Shown piece by piece: positions 19,403 through 28,232 of a stretch of DNA of 64,000 nt; position 1 is the first letter of the stretch, and every line of letters begins with the position of its first letter. Position numbers and translations under genes: made by a program. Under the pieces are notes generated by a model. That model saw only the letters and a program-made list of their open reading frames with translations. It searched no databases and was not told the DNA's origin. The stretch spans positions 1-64,000 of the forward strand of contig ONCE01000005.1 of assembly GCA_900316245.1 (NCBI GenBank), given 5' to 3'. Source of the DNA: an uncultured Bacteroidales bacterium. GTDB taxonomy: Bacteria > Bacteroidota > Bacteroidia > Bacteroidales > UBA932.

Positions 19403-20494
19403 ATGGCCCACGAATTAGATATCATTCCCGGAACCGAGTGGGGTTTCTTTACCCTGCCCCGTCCCATGTGCATTGCCGGTCCCTGCAGCGCAGAGACCGA
19501 AGAACAAGTGATGGAAACCGCCAAAGGACTGAATGCTTTCGGCATCCACGTTTTCCGTGCCGGTATTTGGAAACCGCGCACCCACCCGGGCTCCTTTGAG
19601 GGCGTGGGCACCCCTGGCCTCAAGTGGCTCAAGAAGGTGAAGGAAACGTATGGAATGAAGGTTTGCACCGAGGTGGCTTCCGAAAAGCACGTGCTGGAAT
19701 GTATCAAGTACGGCGTGGACGTGATCTGGATCGGCGCCCGTACGTCGGCCAACCCTTTCCTGATGCAGGAGATTGCCGATGCCCTGGAAGGCACGGACAT
19801 CCCCGTGCTGGTGAAAAACCCCGTGAATCCGGACCTGGACCTCTGGATCGGAGCCCTGGAGCGCCTGAACCGCGCCGGCCTCCGCAAGCTGGGCGTGATT
19901 CACCGCGGCTTCTCCACATCGGCCCCCATCCCTTACCGCAACGACCCGGGCTGGAAGATTGCCATCGAGCTCCGTACCCGCTATCCCAAGCTGGCTTTCT
20001 TTGCAGACCCTTCCCATATGGCCGGAGACCGCAAGTACCTGCTGGAACTGTCCCAGCGCGCCATGGACCTGGGCCTGGACGGCCTTATGGTGGAAAGCCA
20101 CTGCGACCCTTCCTGCGCCTGGTCCGACGCCAAGCAGCAGTTAACCCCGCACGACCTGCAGACCCTCCTGGAAAGCCTGGTCATCCGTGACAACACCTCC
20201 GAGAACGAGGCATACAAGGAAGGCATCGACGCCCTCCGCACCCGCATCGATGTCCTGGACGAGAACCTCATCAAGCTCCTGGCAGACCGCTGCAAAGTGA
20301 GCGGCCAGATTGGCCAGTACAAGAAAGACCACAACGTGGCCATCCTTCAGGCGGGCCGATGGGAGCAGGTGCTGTCCGATATGATAGAAAAAGGAAAGGC
20401 GCTGGGCCTCTCCGAGGAGTGCGTCAGCGCCATTATGAATGCCATCCACGACGAGTCTGTAAGGGTACAGAACCGCGTGCTGGAAGGGGATTAA
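19403..20494 (+). CDS. aroF: DAHP synthase fused to chorismate mutase
   Basis: 363-aa bifunctional enzyme. The N-terminal about 265 residues are a type I-beta 3-deoxy-7-phosphoheptulonate synthase (IAGPCSAETEEQV, FRAGIWKPRTHPGSF, VWIGARTSANPF-type segment, LVKNPVNPDLDLWIGAL, ADPSHMAGDRKYL, MVESHCDP). The last about 90 are an AroQ chorismate mutase (IDALRTRIDVLDENLIKLLADR). The mutase provides prephenate for the adjacent pheA and tyrA and may sense prephenate to control the synthase. The ATG at 19403 is preferred to a TTG at 19394. It converges with lpxK, overlapping by 4 bp. Confidence 0.95.
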   Translation: MAHELDIIPGTEWGFFTLPRPMCIAGPCSAETEEQVMETAKGLNAFGIHVFRAGIWKPRTHPGSFEGVGTPGLKWLKKVKETYGMKVCTEVASEKHVLECIKYGVDVIWIGARTSANPFLMQEIADALEGTDIPVLVKNPVNPDLDLWIGALERLNRAGLRKLGVIHRGFSTSAPIPYRNDPGWKIAIELRTRYPKLAFFADPSHMAGDRKYLLELSQRAMDLGLDGLMVESHCDPSCAWSDAKQQLTPHDLQTLLESLVIRDNTSENEAYKEGIDALRTRIDVLDENLIKLLADRCKVSGQIGQYKKDHNVAILQAGRWEQVLSDMIEKGKALGLSEECVSAIMNAIHDESVRVQNRVLEGD

Positions 20495-21522
20495 GCGTTT
20501 TCAGGAGCCCCCAGCCTCTCCAGCAGGAAAGCCGTAAAGGCCTCTTCTTCCTCCGGGCTCAGGAAAGTGGCCCGGACCGGAACGTAGAACAGGCGCTGCT
20601 TCACCTTGTCATCTATTTTCTTGACGTCCCGCATCCGCTGGGCGTCTTTTTCTGTGGTCATCAGGCAGGCCGTGGGGTTCTCCTTGATGGCCCCCGCCAG
20701 TTTCTTCATATCTCCGACGGTATACCGGTGATGGTCACTGAACTCCATCCGTTTCACGATCTTATAGGAATCGGACAGGTGGCTTCTGAGCGGGCCGTCG
20801 TTGGCAATGCCGGTTACCAGCACCAGGCGCTGGGAATAGATGTAGTGGGCATCGGCCTCCGGGAATACGGGCTCGGCGCCCGTGTAGCTGACGGAGGTAA
20901 AGAAAAGGGGCTGCTCCGGTCTCAGGGAGAGCTGTTTTCTCCACTGCTCCTTCTCCCACTCGTCCAGGTACGGCGGACATTTGGTGAGGATCACCGCATC
21001 GGCCTTCTTGAGGCGGGAGGGAAGATCCCTCAGGTGCCCCCAGGGCAGGAGGCGGTCTTTATGGATGGGGCGGTTGTAGTCTATCAGTACGATGTTCACC
21101 GTGGCGGCCAGTTTCCGGTATTGGAAGGCGTCGTCCAGGACAACCAGATGGGCGTTTTGCTCTTCTACCAGTTTCTTGCAGCCCCGGATGCGGTTTTTGT
21201 CCACGGCTACCGTGACCGAAGGGAATTTGTGGGCCATCTGGGCGGGCTCGTCTCCGTACACGAAGGCGGAACCGTCTCGGGGAACCAGCTGAAATCCTTT
21301 GCTATGCCGCTTGTAGCCTCGGGACAGGACGGCAATGTTGCGGAAAGCCCAGTTGTCGCTTTGCAGGAGCTGCCGCAGAATCATTTCCGTATGAGGAGTC
21401 TTTCCGGTGCCGCCAACCGTAATGTTACCCACGCAGACGGTGGGAACTTCGGCCTGACAGACCTTCTTGATCTTTTTGTCGTAAGCGAAGTGGCGCAGGG
21501 CCAGGATGAGCCGGTACAGCAT
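20491..21522 (-). CDS. lpxK: Tetraacyldisaccharide 4'-kinase
   Basis: 343-aa lipid A kinase phosphorylating the 4' position of the disaccharide precursor at the inner membrane. The Walker A VGNITVGGTGKTPHTE is at about residues 31-46; other family segments are RGYKR, VVLDDAFQYRKL and LLPWGHLRDLPSRL. Length is normal. The start overlaps the pfkA stop by one base (TAATG), so it is cotranscribed with pfkA. Confidence 0.94.
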   Translation of the reverse strand: MLYRLILALRHFAYDKKIKKVCQAEVPTVCVGNITVGGTGKTPHTEMILRQLLQSDNWAFRNIAVLSRGYKRHSKGFQLVPRDGSAFVYGDEPAQMAHKFPSVTVAVDKNRIRGCKKLVEEQNAHLVVLDDAFQYRKLAATVNIVLIDYNRPIHKDRLLPWGHLRDLPSRLKKADAVILTKCPPYLDEWEKEQWRKQLSLRPEQPLFFTSVSYTGAEPVFPEADAHYIYSQRLVLVTGIANDGPLRSHLSDSYKIVKRMEFSDHHRYTVGDMKKLAGAIKENPTACLMTTEKDAQRMRDVKKIDDKVKQRLFYVPVRATFLSPEEEEAFTAFLLERLGAPENA

Positions 21523-22511
21523 TACATCGAGAGCACGTTGAGGACGGAGATAAGTTCCTGGTTAATGGGTTTGTCGGTCTTGATGGCACGGGAGATGGGG
21601 ACGTACACAATCTCGTCGTTCTTGATGCCGATCATAATATTGCGCTGGCCTTCCTGCAGGGCCTCGATGGCCGCATAACCCAGGCGGGAAGCCAGGATGC
21701 GGTCGTAGGCGCTGGGGGTACCGCCACGCTGCAGGTGACCCAGGATGGTCACGTGGGAATCCAGTTCGGGGTATTCTTTCTTGACACGCTCGGCGTAGTA
21801 CATGGCGCCGCCGTGGCCGGCTTTCTGGGATTCGCTCACCAGCACGATGGCGCTGTTCTTGCTCTTGCGCTTGCCGCGCTCGATGAACTCGGCCAGCTGG
21901 TCCACGTCCGTCTTGCCTTCGGGGATGATGGCGGCCTCTGCGCCGGATGCGATGGCGCTGTTCTGGGCCAGGAAGCCGGCGTCACGGCCCATCACCTCCA
22001 CAAAGAAGATGCGGTCGTGGCTGTTGGCGGTGTCGCGGATCTTGTCCACGCATTCCACAATAGTATTGAGGGCGCTGTCGTAGCCAATGGTGGAGTCTGT
22101 TCCGTAAAGGTCGTTATCGATGGTTCCGGGCAGGCCGATGATGGGAATGTCATACTCCCGGGCAAAGAGCTGGGCGCCGGTGAGGGAGCCGTTGCCGCCA
22201 ATCACGATAAGGGCGTCGATCTTGGCCGATACCATATTCTCGTAGGCCTTCTTGCGGCCTTCCTCCGTCATAAACTCCTGGCAACGGGCCGTCTTGAGGA
22301 TGGTGCCGCCGCGCTGGATGGTGTTGGATACGCTGGAAGAGGTGAACTTCACAAACTCTTTTTCAATGAGTCCCTGGTAACCTCTCATAATGCCCACTAC
22401 GTTGAGATCGTAGAAACGGGCAGAGCGGGTGACGGCACGGATGGCAGCGTTCATTCCCGGAGCGTCTCCTCCGGAAGTGAGAATGCCGATGGTCTTTATA
22501 TTTCTTTCCAT
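21522..22511 (-). CDS. pfkA: 6-phosphofructokinase
   Basis: 329-aa glycolytic kinase. [19 protein letters not shown], the catalytic [30 protein letters not shown] and [20 protein letters not shown] are diagnostic. The motif that separates ATP- from pyrophosphate-dependent enzymes reads GGNGSLTGA: Gly follows, as in ATP-type enzymes, but the usual Asp is Asn. ATP dependence is therefore likely but not certain. Unusual pairing with the lipid A gene lpxK. Confidence 0.95.
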   Translation of the reverse strand: MERNIKTIGILTSGGDAPGMNAAIRAVTRSARFYDLNVVGIMRGYQGLIEKEFVKFTSSSVSNTIQRGGTILKTARCQEFMTEEGRKKAYENMVSAKIDALIVIGGNGSLTGAQLFAREYDIPIIGLPGTIDNDLYGTDSTIGYDSALNTIVECVDKIRDTANSHDRIFFVEVMGRDAGFLAQNSAIASGAEAAIIPEGKTDVDQLAEFIERGKRKSKNSAIVLVSESQKAGHGGAMYYAERVKKEYPELDSHVTILGHLQRGGTPSAYDRILASRLGYAAIEALQEGQRNIMIGIKNDEIVYVPISRAIKTDKPINQELISVLNVLSM

Positions 22512-22534
22512 AAGCTGTACAAAGAATTAATCCA

Positions 22535-22563
22535 CAAATATAGTCAAATTTTACGTACCTTTG
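22535..22563. promoter_or_regulatory. Divergent promoters: pfkA (minus) and dusB (plus)
   Basis: Minus-strand TATATTTG at 22535-22542; plus-strand TACCTTTG at 22556-22563. The latter ends only 5 bp before the dusB GTG codon. Confidence 0.7.
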
Positions 22564-22567
22564 CATC

Positions 22568-23602
22568 GTGAAAATCGGAAACATAGATTTAGGGGAGCGT
22601 CCGGTTACCCTGGCGCCTATGGAAGACGTCACGGACGCCAGCTTCCGCATCCTTTGCCGGGAAGCGGGCGCCGCTATGGTCACTACCGAGTTCGTGAGCT
22701 CGGACGGCCTGGTGCGGGATGTTTCCAAGACCATCGCCAAGATGCACACCCTGGAGGAAGAGGCTCCGGTGGCCGTGCAAATCTACGGCAGCATCCCCGA
22801 GGCTATGGTAGACGCCGCCAAGATGGCCGACAAGGCCGCAGAACTGGCCGGAGGCCACGGGGCCGACATCGTGGACATCAACTTCGGCTGCCCGGTGAGC
22901 AAGATTGCGGGCCGCGGTGCCGGCAGCGGTATGATGAAGGAGCCCGACAAGATGGTGGCCATCACCAAGGCCATCGTGGAAGCCGTTCCGGACAAGCCCG
23001 TCACCGTCAAGACCCGCCTGGGCTGGGACGACAGCTCCAAAATCATCGTGGAACTGGCCGAAAGGCTGCAGGACGTGGGCATATCGGCCCTGACCATCCA
23101 CGGCCGCACCCGCTGCCAGATGTACAAGGGAGAGGCCGATTGGACCCTCATTGGCGAGGTCAAGAACAACCCCCGGATGCACATTCCCATCATTGGCAAC
23201 GGCGATATCAACTCGGCCCAGAAAGCGAAGGAGGCCTTTGAGCGCTATGGAGTGGACGGAATCATGGTGGGCCGTGCTTCCTTCGGCCATCCCTGGATCT
23301 TCACGGAAATCCGCCACCTGCTGGATACCGGCGAGGAGCTGCCGCCTATGAGCGTCAAAGACCGCGTAGCCCTGGCCAAACGCCACTTCCAGCTGTCGCT
23401 GGACCTCAAGGGCCCCGTTACCGGCGTGTATGAGATGCGCCGCCACCTGAGCTGCTATTTCAAAGGACTCCGCGACTTCAAGGACACCCGCATCAAACTG
23501 GTCACCTCCAAAGACCCGGAAGAAATCTTCGCCACATTGGACTACGTAGCCGCCCGCTGGGGCGCCGAAACCCCTGAAGTGGAAGGGGTCTACGGCATTT
23601 AA
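22568..23602 (+). CDS. dusB: tRNA-dihydrouridine synthase B
   Basis: 344-aa FMN enzyme reducing uridine to dihydrouridine in tRNA. LAPMEDVTDASFRILCR, the catalytic Cys in DINFGCPVSKIAGRGAGSG, VTVKTRLGWDD, IHGRTRCQMYKGEADW and IIGNGDI are typical. The GTG start gives the full first strand (MKIGNIDLGERPVTLAPMED); a later ATG at 22619 would cut it. The -7 box ends 5 bp before the GTG, so the mRNA is probably leaderless. Confidence 0.94.
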   Translation: MKIGNIDLGERPVTLAPMEDVTDASFRILCREAGAAMVTTEFVSSDGLVRDVSKTIAKMHTLEEEAPVAVQIYGSIPEAMVDAAKMADKAAELAGGHGADIVDINFGCPVSKIAGRGAGSGMMKEPDKMVAITKAIVEAVPDKPVTVKTRLGWDDSSKIIVELAERLQDVGISALTIHGRTRCQMYKGEADWTLIGEVKNNPRMHIPIIGNGDINSAQKAKEAFERYGVDGIMVGRASFGHPWIFTEIRHLLDTGEELPPMSVKDRVALAKRHFQLSLDLKGPVTGVYEMRRHLSCYFKGLRDFKDTRIKLVTSKDPEEIFATLDYVAARWGAETPEVEGVYGI

Positions 23603-23628
23603 TATTTGGTAATTTCACTAAAAATACC

Positions 23629-23664
23629 TACCTTTGCGGTCCCTCTGATTGTAGGGGGATCGCA
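23629..23664 (+). promoter_or_regulatory. rplM promoter and leader hairpin
   Basis: TACCTTTG (23629-23636) is the -7 box. The roughly 55-nt leader begins with a GC-rich hairpin (GGTCCCTC...GGGGGATC, about 23638-23662). A ribosomal protein autoregulatory role is possible but unproven. Confidence 0.55.
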
Positions 23665-23696
23665 ACTTTTATGTTAAACCATTAATTATCAAGACA

Positions 23697-24149
23697 GTGG
23701 ACACACTTAGCTACAAGACAGTTTCCCTGAACAAGGCAACTGTGAACAAGGAGTGGATCCTCATTGATGCAACCGATCTCGTGCTCGGTCGCCTGGCTTC
23801 CCGCGTGGCCCTCGTGCTCCGTGGCAAGAACAAGCCCGGCTTCACCCCGCATGTGGATTGTGGTGACAACGTGGTTATCATCAACGCCGAGAAGATTCGT
23901 CTCACCGGCAAGAAGATGACCGACCGCGTCTACACCCGCTACACCGGTTATCCCGGTGGCCAGCGCTTCACCACCCCCCGCGAGATCCTGGCCAACCGTC
24001 CTGAGGAACTCATCCGTCGGTCTGTGAAGGGCATGCTGCCCAAGACCCGTCTTGGTGACAAGCTCATCAACAACCTGTACATCTATGCAGGTCCCGAGCA
24101 CAAGCACCAGGCCCAGAACCCCAAACAAATCAAGTTTAACGAAATCTAA
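23697..24149 (+). CDS. rplM: 50S ribosomal protein L13
   Basis: 150-aa large-subunit protein. MDTLSYKTVSLNKATVNKEW at the start, then VLGRLASRVALVLRGKNKPGFTPHVDCGD-type sequence, and RRSVKGMLPKTRLGDKL match bacterial L13. It starts with GTG, as needed to keep the conserved N-terminus. First gene of the rplM-rpsI pair, 9 bp ahead of rpsI. Confidence 0.97.
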   Translation: MDTLSYKTVSLNKATVNKEWILIDATDLVLGRLASRVALVLRGKNKPGFTPHVDCGDNVVIINAEKIRLTGKKMTDRVYTRYTGYPGGQRFTTPREILANRPEELIRRSVKGMLPKTRLGDKLINNLYIYAGPEHKHQAQNPKQIKFNEI

Positions 24150-24158
24150 ACAGAGCAC

Positions 24159-24548
24159 ATGGAACAGAAACACGCCCTTGGAAGACGTAAATCAGCTGTC
24201 GCTCGTGTTTATGTAGTACCTGGCACGGGCAAGTTCGTTATCAACGACCGCCCCATGGAAGAGTACTTCAAGGAAGGCACTCTCCAGTACATCGCCAACC
24301 AGGCCCTCGAGGTCACCGGTACTGCAGGTCAGTTTGACGTTAAGGTTACCCTCGTAGGTGGTGGTACCAAAGGTCAGGCCGAAGCCGTTCGTCTCGGAAT
24401 CGCCCGCGCTCTTTGCGAGGTGGATAAAGAGGCTTACCGCTCCACGCTGAAGGCCGCCGGCTTCCTCACCCGCGACGCCCGCGAAGTCGAGCGTAAGAAA
24501 CCCGGTCAGCCTGGCGCACGTCGTCGCTTCCAGTTCAGCAAGCGTTAA
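24159..24548 (+). CDS. rpsI: 30S ribosomal protein S9
   Basis: 129-aa small-subunit protein. [17 protein letters not shown] at the N-terminus, [19 protein letters not shown], and the basic C-terminus [18 protein letters not shown] that reaches the P-site tRNA. Normal length; follows rplM as in most bacteria. Confidence 0.98.
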   Translation: MEQKHALGRRKSAVARVYVVPGTGKFVINDRPMEEYFKEGTLQYIANQALEVTGTAGQFDVKVTLVGGGTKGQAEAVRLGIARALCEVDKEAYRSTLKAAGFLTRDAREVERKKPGQPGARRRFQFSKR

Positions 24549-24731
24549 TCGCTGCTGCGGAGTTACGTCAGCACGGCTTTGGTATTCATCAAATCCTGAG
24601 ATCCCGGTGAGGATGCGAATCTTCCCGAGCTACGAAAAGGATTGCCGGGCCGCGAAAAAATTTCGGAGACCAGTCAAGGACTGCTACTCCGGATTGATGA
24701 AAGAGTTTAAAACAAAGACAAAAACAAACCC
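24549..24731 (+). promoter_or_regulatory. Structured leader upstream of rpsB
   Basis: A 183-bp gap with no gene. A stem-loop CGGAG-ac-CAGTC-aag-GACTG-cta-CTCCG occupies 24664-24691, and another possible stem CCCGG...CCGGG lies upstream (about 24602-24648). The position and structure fit a candidate autoregulatory leader of the S2/EF-Ts operon. I cannot match it to a named RNA family. Confidence 0.5.
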
Positions 24732-25583
24732 ATGTCTAGAACAAATTTTGAACAGTTGCTTGATGCAGGCACTCACTTCGGACACCTTGCCCGCAAGTGG
24801 AACCCCAAGATGGCACCGTATATCTTTGTAGAGCGTAACGGTATCCACATCATCGACCTGCACAAGACCGTCGTGAAAATCGACGAGGCAGCCGAGGTCC
24901 TCAAGGATATGGCCCGCAGCGGCCGCAAGGTCCTCTTCGTTGCCACCAAGAAGCAGGCAAAAGACGTCGTCGCCGCCAAGGCCGCCGAGGTCAATATGCC
25001 TTCCGTGACCGAGCGTTGGCCGGGTGGTATGCTTACCAACTTCCCCACCATTCGCAAGGCCGTCAAGAAAATGAACACCATCGACAAGATGAAGGAAGAT
25101 GGCACCTTCGAGAAACTCGCCAAGCGTGAGCGCCTCCAGGTAGAGCGTCAGCGGGCCAAGCTGGAGAAGAACCTCGGTTCCATCCGCGACATGTCCCGTC
25201 TGCCCAGCGCCCTCTTCGTGGTAGACGTCCAGAAGGAAGCCAACGCCGTTAAGGAGGCTGTCCGCCTGAACATCCCGGTAATCGCTATGGTTGACACTTG
25301 TTGCGATCCTACCCCCATTGATTATGTGATTCCGGCCAACGACGACGCTACCAAGTCCATCGAGCTCATCATGGATGTGATGTGCAAGGCCATCAATGAA
25401 GGCCTGGAAGAGCGCAAGCTGGAGAAGGAGAAGGAAGGTGAAGCTCCCGTAGCCGAAGAGGCTGTGGCCGAGGCTCCCGCCAAGAAGCTCCGTCCCCGTC
25501 GCGCCACCAAGGCCGAGGCCGTTGAGGCTCCCGCCGAGGAAGCTCCCAAGGCTGAAGAGGCTCCCAAAGCTACCGAAGAGTAA
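24732..25583 (+). CDS. rpsB: 30S ribosomal protein S2
   Basis: 283-aa small-subunit protein. FEQLLDAGTHFGHLARKWNP, IFVERNGIHIIDLHKTV, TERWPGGMLTNFPTIRK, and IPVIAMVDTCCDPTPIDYVI are the S2 signatures. The last about 50 residues are a low-complexity Ala/Glu/Lys/Pro tail, a common extension in this phylum. It forms the usual operon with tsf, 28 bp downstream. Confidence 0.97.
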   Translation: MSRTNFEQLLDAGTHFGHLARKWNPKMAPYIFVERNGIHIIDLHKTVVKIDEAAEVLKDMARSGRKVLFVATKKQAKDVVAAKAAEVNMPSVTERWPGGMLTNFPTIRKAVKKMNTIDKMKEDGTFEKLAKRERLQVERQRAKLEKNLGSIRDMSRLPSALFVVDVQKEANAVKEAVRLNIPVIAMVDTCCDPTPIDYVIPANDDATKSIELIMDVMCKAINEGLEERKLEKEKEGEAPVAEEAVAEAPAKKLRPRRATKAEAVEAPAEEAPKAEEAPKATEE

Positions 25584-25611
25584 TTAACCGTTTAGAAAAA
25601 GGAAAAGAACT

Positions 25612-26610
25612 ATGGCTATCGCATTAGCAGACATCAAGAAGCTGCGTGACATGACCAGCGCCGGTATGATGGATTGCAAGAAGGCCCTCGAAGAAGCCGC
25701 CGGCGACTTCAAGCGTGCCGTTGAAATCCTGCGCGAAAAAGGTAAATCCACTCTGGCCAAGCGTGGTGACAACGAAACCACCCAGGGTGCCGTTCTCAGC
25801 CGTATCAACGGCGGTAAGGCCATCCTCGTGTGCCTGGGTTGCGAAACCGACTTCGTAGCCGCAACGCCCGACTTCAAGGCTCTCGCCGCTTCCATCGCAG
25901 ATGCAGCTATCGCTCAGTTCCCCGCCGACCTCGAGGCCCTCAAGGCTTGCAAGGCCGCTGACGGTTACACTCTGGACGAGAACATCACCAACCAGGCCGG
26001 TAAGACCGGTGAGAAGCACGTCCTGGCTTACTACGGCGCCCTCGAGGCTCCCTTCGTGAGCGAGTACGTACACTTCAACGGCAAGCTGGGCGCCATCGTG
26101 GCTTTCAACAAGCCGGTTCCTGCCGAGATTGCCCGTGGTATCGCCATGCAGGTCGCTTCCATGAACCCTGTGGCCGTGGATGCCGCTTCCGTTCCCGCTG
26201 AGGTTATCGAGTCTGAAAAGACCGTGGCCGAGCAGAAGACCAAGGACGAGCAGGTCCAGAAGGCTGTTGACAACGCCCTCAAGAAGGCCGGTATCAACCC
26301 CGCCCACGTGGACAGCGAAGACCACATCGAATCCAACACCGCCAAGGGCTGGCTCACTTCCGAGCAGGCTCAGCAGGCCCGCGACATCATCGCCAAGGTA
26401 GGTGCCGAGACGCTTGCCTCCCTCGCCTCCAAGGTGCAGATGATTGCCGGTATCGTCAGCGGCCGTATCCAGAAGTTCCTGAAGGAGAACACCCTGATGG
26501 AGCAGGAATACCAGCTGTCCGACGACAAGTCCACCGTGGCCGCCGCCCTCAAGGCTGTGGATCCCGAGGCCAAGGTACTTGGTTTCAAGCGCTTCTCCCT
26601 CTCCGACTAA
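25612..26610 (+). CDS. tsf: Elongation factor Ts
   Basis: 332-aa nucleotide exchange factor for EF-Tu. The N-terminal UBA-like domain has KLRDMTSAGMMDCKKALEEA, followed by the EF-Tu contact GETDFVA-like segment GCETDFVAATPDF and the dimerisation core. The C-terminal region is somewhat longer than the E. coli protein (283 aa), as usual in Bacteroidales. Cotranscribed with rpsB. Confidence 0.97.
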   Translation: MAIALADIKKLRDMTSAGMMDCKKALEEAAGDFKRAVEILREKGKSTLAKRGDNETTQGAVLSRINGGKAILVCLGCETDFVAATPDFKALAASIADAAIAQFPADLEALKACKAADGYTLDENITNQAGKTGEKHVLAYYGALEAPFVSEYVHFNGKLGAIVAFNKPVPAEIARGIAMQVASMNPVAVDAASVPAEVIESEKTVAEQKTKDEQVQKAVDNALKKAGINPAHVDSEDHIESNTAKGWLTSEQAQQARDIIAKVGAETLASLASKVQMIAGIVSGRIQKFLKENTLMEQEYQLSDDKSTVAAALKAVDPEAKVLGFKRFSLSD

Positions 26611-26630
26611 TCCGTCGAATGGTATGAAAT

Positions 26631-26662
26631 AAGCGGCAACCCGAAAGGGCTGCCGCTTTTTT
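26631..26662. terminator. Bidirectional terminator after tsf
   Basis: AAGCGGCAaCCC gaaa GGGcTGCCGCTT followed by T6; flanking GGTATGAAA / TTTCATACC extends the palindrome. It serves tsf and the convergent lipoprotein gene. Confidence 0.9.
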
Positions 26663-26680
26663 CATACCGTTTAAACGGGC

Positions 26681-27079
26681 TTATTTGAAAACGACTCTGT
26701 TGAAGATGATGTTTTCGTCATCGTCCTCAAACTTCATCCTGGATTCGGATACGAAAACGCCGGTGATGGGAGCGACCTCATCATCTACCCAGTGGCTTCC
26801 GAGATCAAGGGTCAAAGTGATGTGGCTGCCGGTAAGGCTGGTCTTGTTGCCGGTAATGATGAAAGTGCCCGTGGCAATAAAGTTACTTCCCTCTTCCGTT
26901 ATTCTGAATTCAGTGGAGGTGGGGAAGGTGAGCGTGTAGGTGTCACCGTACTCTTCGCCAATCCAAGTGGTTCCAACCAGGGATTCAGCATTGTTGATAT
27001 CTTTCCTGCAAGAGGAGGTAAGCGCGATGGCGCTCAGAGTGAGGGCAATGCCCAGAACAATAGAAAGGATCTTTTTCAT
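26681..27079 (-). CDS. Small lipoprotein, lipocalin-like
   Basis: 132-aa predicted lipoprotein of unknown function. The signal peptide ends in the lipobox LTSSC, then a short linker and a beta-rich domain (SLVGTTWIGEEYGDTYTLTF, ATGTFIITGNKTSLTGSHIT, RMKFEDDDENIIFNRVVF) whose layout resembles small Bacteroidales lipocalin-like proteins. It has its own minus-strand -7 box (27112-27119). It is distantly similar in layout to the protein at 30984-31406. Confidence 0.75.
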   Translation of the reverse strand: MKKILSIVLGIALTLSAIALTSSCRKDINNAESLVGTTWIGEEYGDTYTLTFPTSTEFRITEEGSNFIATGTFIITGNKTSLTGSHITLTLDLGSHWVDDEVAPITGVFVSESRMKFEDDDENIIFNRVVFK

Positions 27080-27111
27080 AGTTTTATTTTGTTACGTATT
27101 TCCAATGGTTG

Positions 27112-27119
27112 CAAAGATA
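27112..27119 (-). promoter_or_regulatory. Promoter -7 box for the small lipoprotein
   Basis: TATCTTTG on the minus strand, about 33 bp upstream of the start at 27079. Confidence 0.65.
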
Positions 27120-27131
27120 CTGATAATTTTA

Positions 27132-28226
27132 TTAATAGGTCAGTTTGAATTCGTCTAGATACAGAATAGAGCCGTCACCACCGGTGAAATAGTCTCCCAG
27201 CTCACTGGAGGAGCATACGATGGAGATGTATCTGGGGGTGCGCTCGCTGCGGTAAGTGATGTCAATGTGGAAGGGCTCGTAGGCCTTCATGTCCTTGGTG
27301 AAGATGGCCTTCCCATAGCCAATGATGCCGGGATCCTTCTCTACGTCCAGCAGCCGGTCGGGAGGGCAGATTTCGTAGGGGGCCACCCAGTCGGAGAGGA
27401 TGACGGTCACGCTGGCCTCATCCAGCTGGCCTTTCTTTTCCATATAGGGTTCCTTGACCCAGTCAATGGGCACAGGCTTGTAGCAATAGAAGCCTTCCAG
27501 GGCTTTGGGCCGATTGGTGAAGGGCACGCCCCAGAAAATGTGGGCGCTCTGTTTGGTCAGGTCAATATCTCCGGTGTAACCCACGAAGACAGAACCGGCG
27601 GCCAGTTTTTTAATGGCGCCGAACAGGGCGCTGATGCCGCGGGTCTGGAGTTTGAGTGCTTTCTTTCCCGCTCCGGAAACGGCCAGGAATTCAGTCTCGG
27701 GCATAACCGTGTCATATCCCAGCATCTTGGTAGAAGCGCCGGCCGATGCCCAGACGGCTTTTTCGGCCTCGGAGGCATCCTGGTCATAGAGGGCGTCGTA
27801 CTTGACACCCAGCTTGTCCTTGACTACGCTCCAGTGGTCAAAACCCATATTGTACAGCTGGGGGCCGTCCTTGGGATCCTCTTTGTGCACTTTGGCTTCA
27901 ATGATCCAGGTGTAGGTGTCGTACGTGGTGAGGGTAAGGGTGATAGGGGAGGATAGATTGATCTTGGCCCCTGTCTGGAGCGTGGGTGCGCAAGTGGCCT
28001 CGCTGGTAAACTGGAACTTGGTGAGGGTGAGGGCACTCATATCCGTGTTTTCGGGAACGGTTATGGTAACGGTCCTTTGCGCACGGCTGATGGTGGAAGA
28101 GACTTGCTCCTGTACGTCAAAGGCCAGAATCTCCGCGGGCACTTCCTCGTGCACCAGGTCATTGGCCATCTGGCGGCAGGCAAGGGTGGCTGCGGCAGCC
28201 GCTACAAAAAGGAATAACTTTCTCAT
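27132..28226 (-). CDS. PCMD-domain lipoprotein
   Basis: 364-aa predicted surface lipoprotein. The signal ends with the lipobox-like ATLAC. An N-terminal Ig-like or cadherin-like module (about 30-115, TVTITVPENTDMSALT) is followed by a C-terminal domain (NMGFDHWS..., LKLQTRG, GYTGDIDLTKQSAHIFWG, FHIDITYRSERTPRYISIVCSSS, YLDEFKL) that matches the putative carbohydrate-metabolism (PCMD) type of Bacteroidota surface proteins. It lies 6 bp after the beta-barrel gene and is probably cotranscribed with it. Ligand unknown. Confidence 0.8.
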   Translation of the reverse strand: MRKLFLFVAAAAATLACRQMANDLVHEEVPAEILAFDVQEQVSSTISRAQRTVTITVPENTDMSALTLTKFQFTSEATCAPTLQTGAKINLSSPITLTLTTYDTYTWIIEAKVHKEDPKDGPQLYNMGFDHWSVVKDKLGVKYDALYDQDASEAEKAVWASAGASTKMLGYDTVMPETEFLAVSGAGKKALKLQTRGISALFGAIKKLAAGSVFVGYTGDIDLTKQSAHIFWGVPFTNRPKALEGFYCYKPVPIDWVKEPYMEKKGQLDEASVTVILSDWVAPYEICPPDRLLDVEKDPGIIGYGKAIFTKDMKAYEPFHIDITYRSERTPRYISIVCSSSELGDYFTGGDGSILYLDEFKLTY

Positions 28227-28232
28227 AACGGC

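Noticed and set aside
24549-24731. tRNA gene in the rpsI-rpsB gap
   Set aside because: No TTCRA T-loop, acceptor pairing or anticodon arm could be assembled.
24607-24831. Open frame overlapping the rpsB leader and start
   Set aside because: It runs out of frame into rpsB and covers the structured leader; no family similarity.
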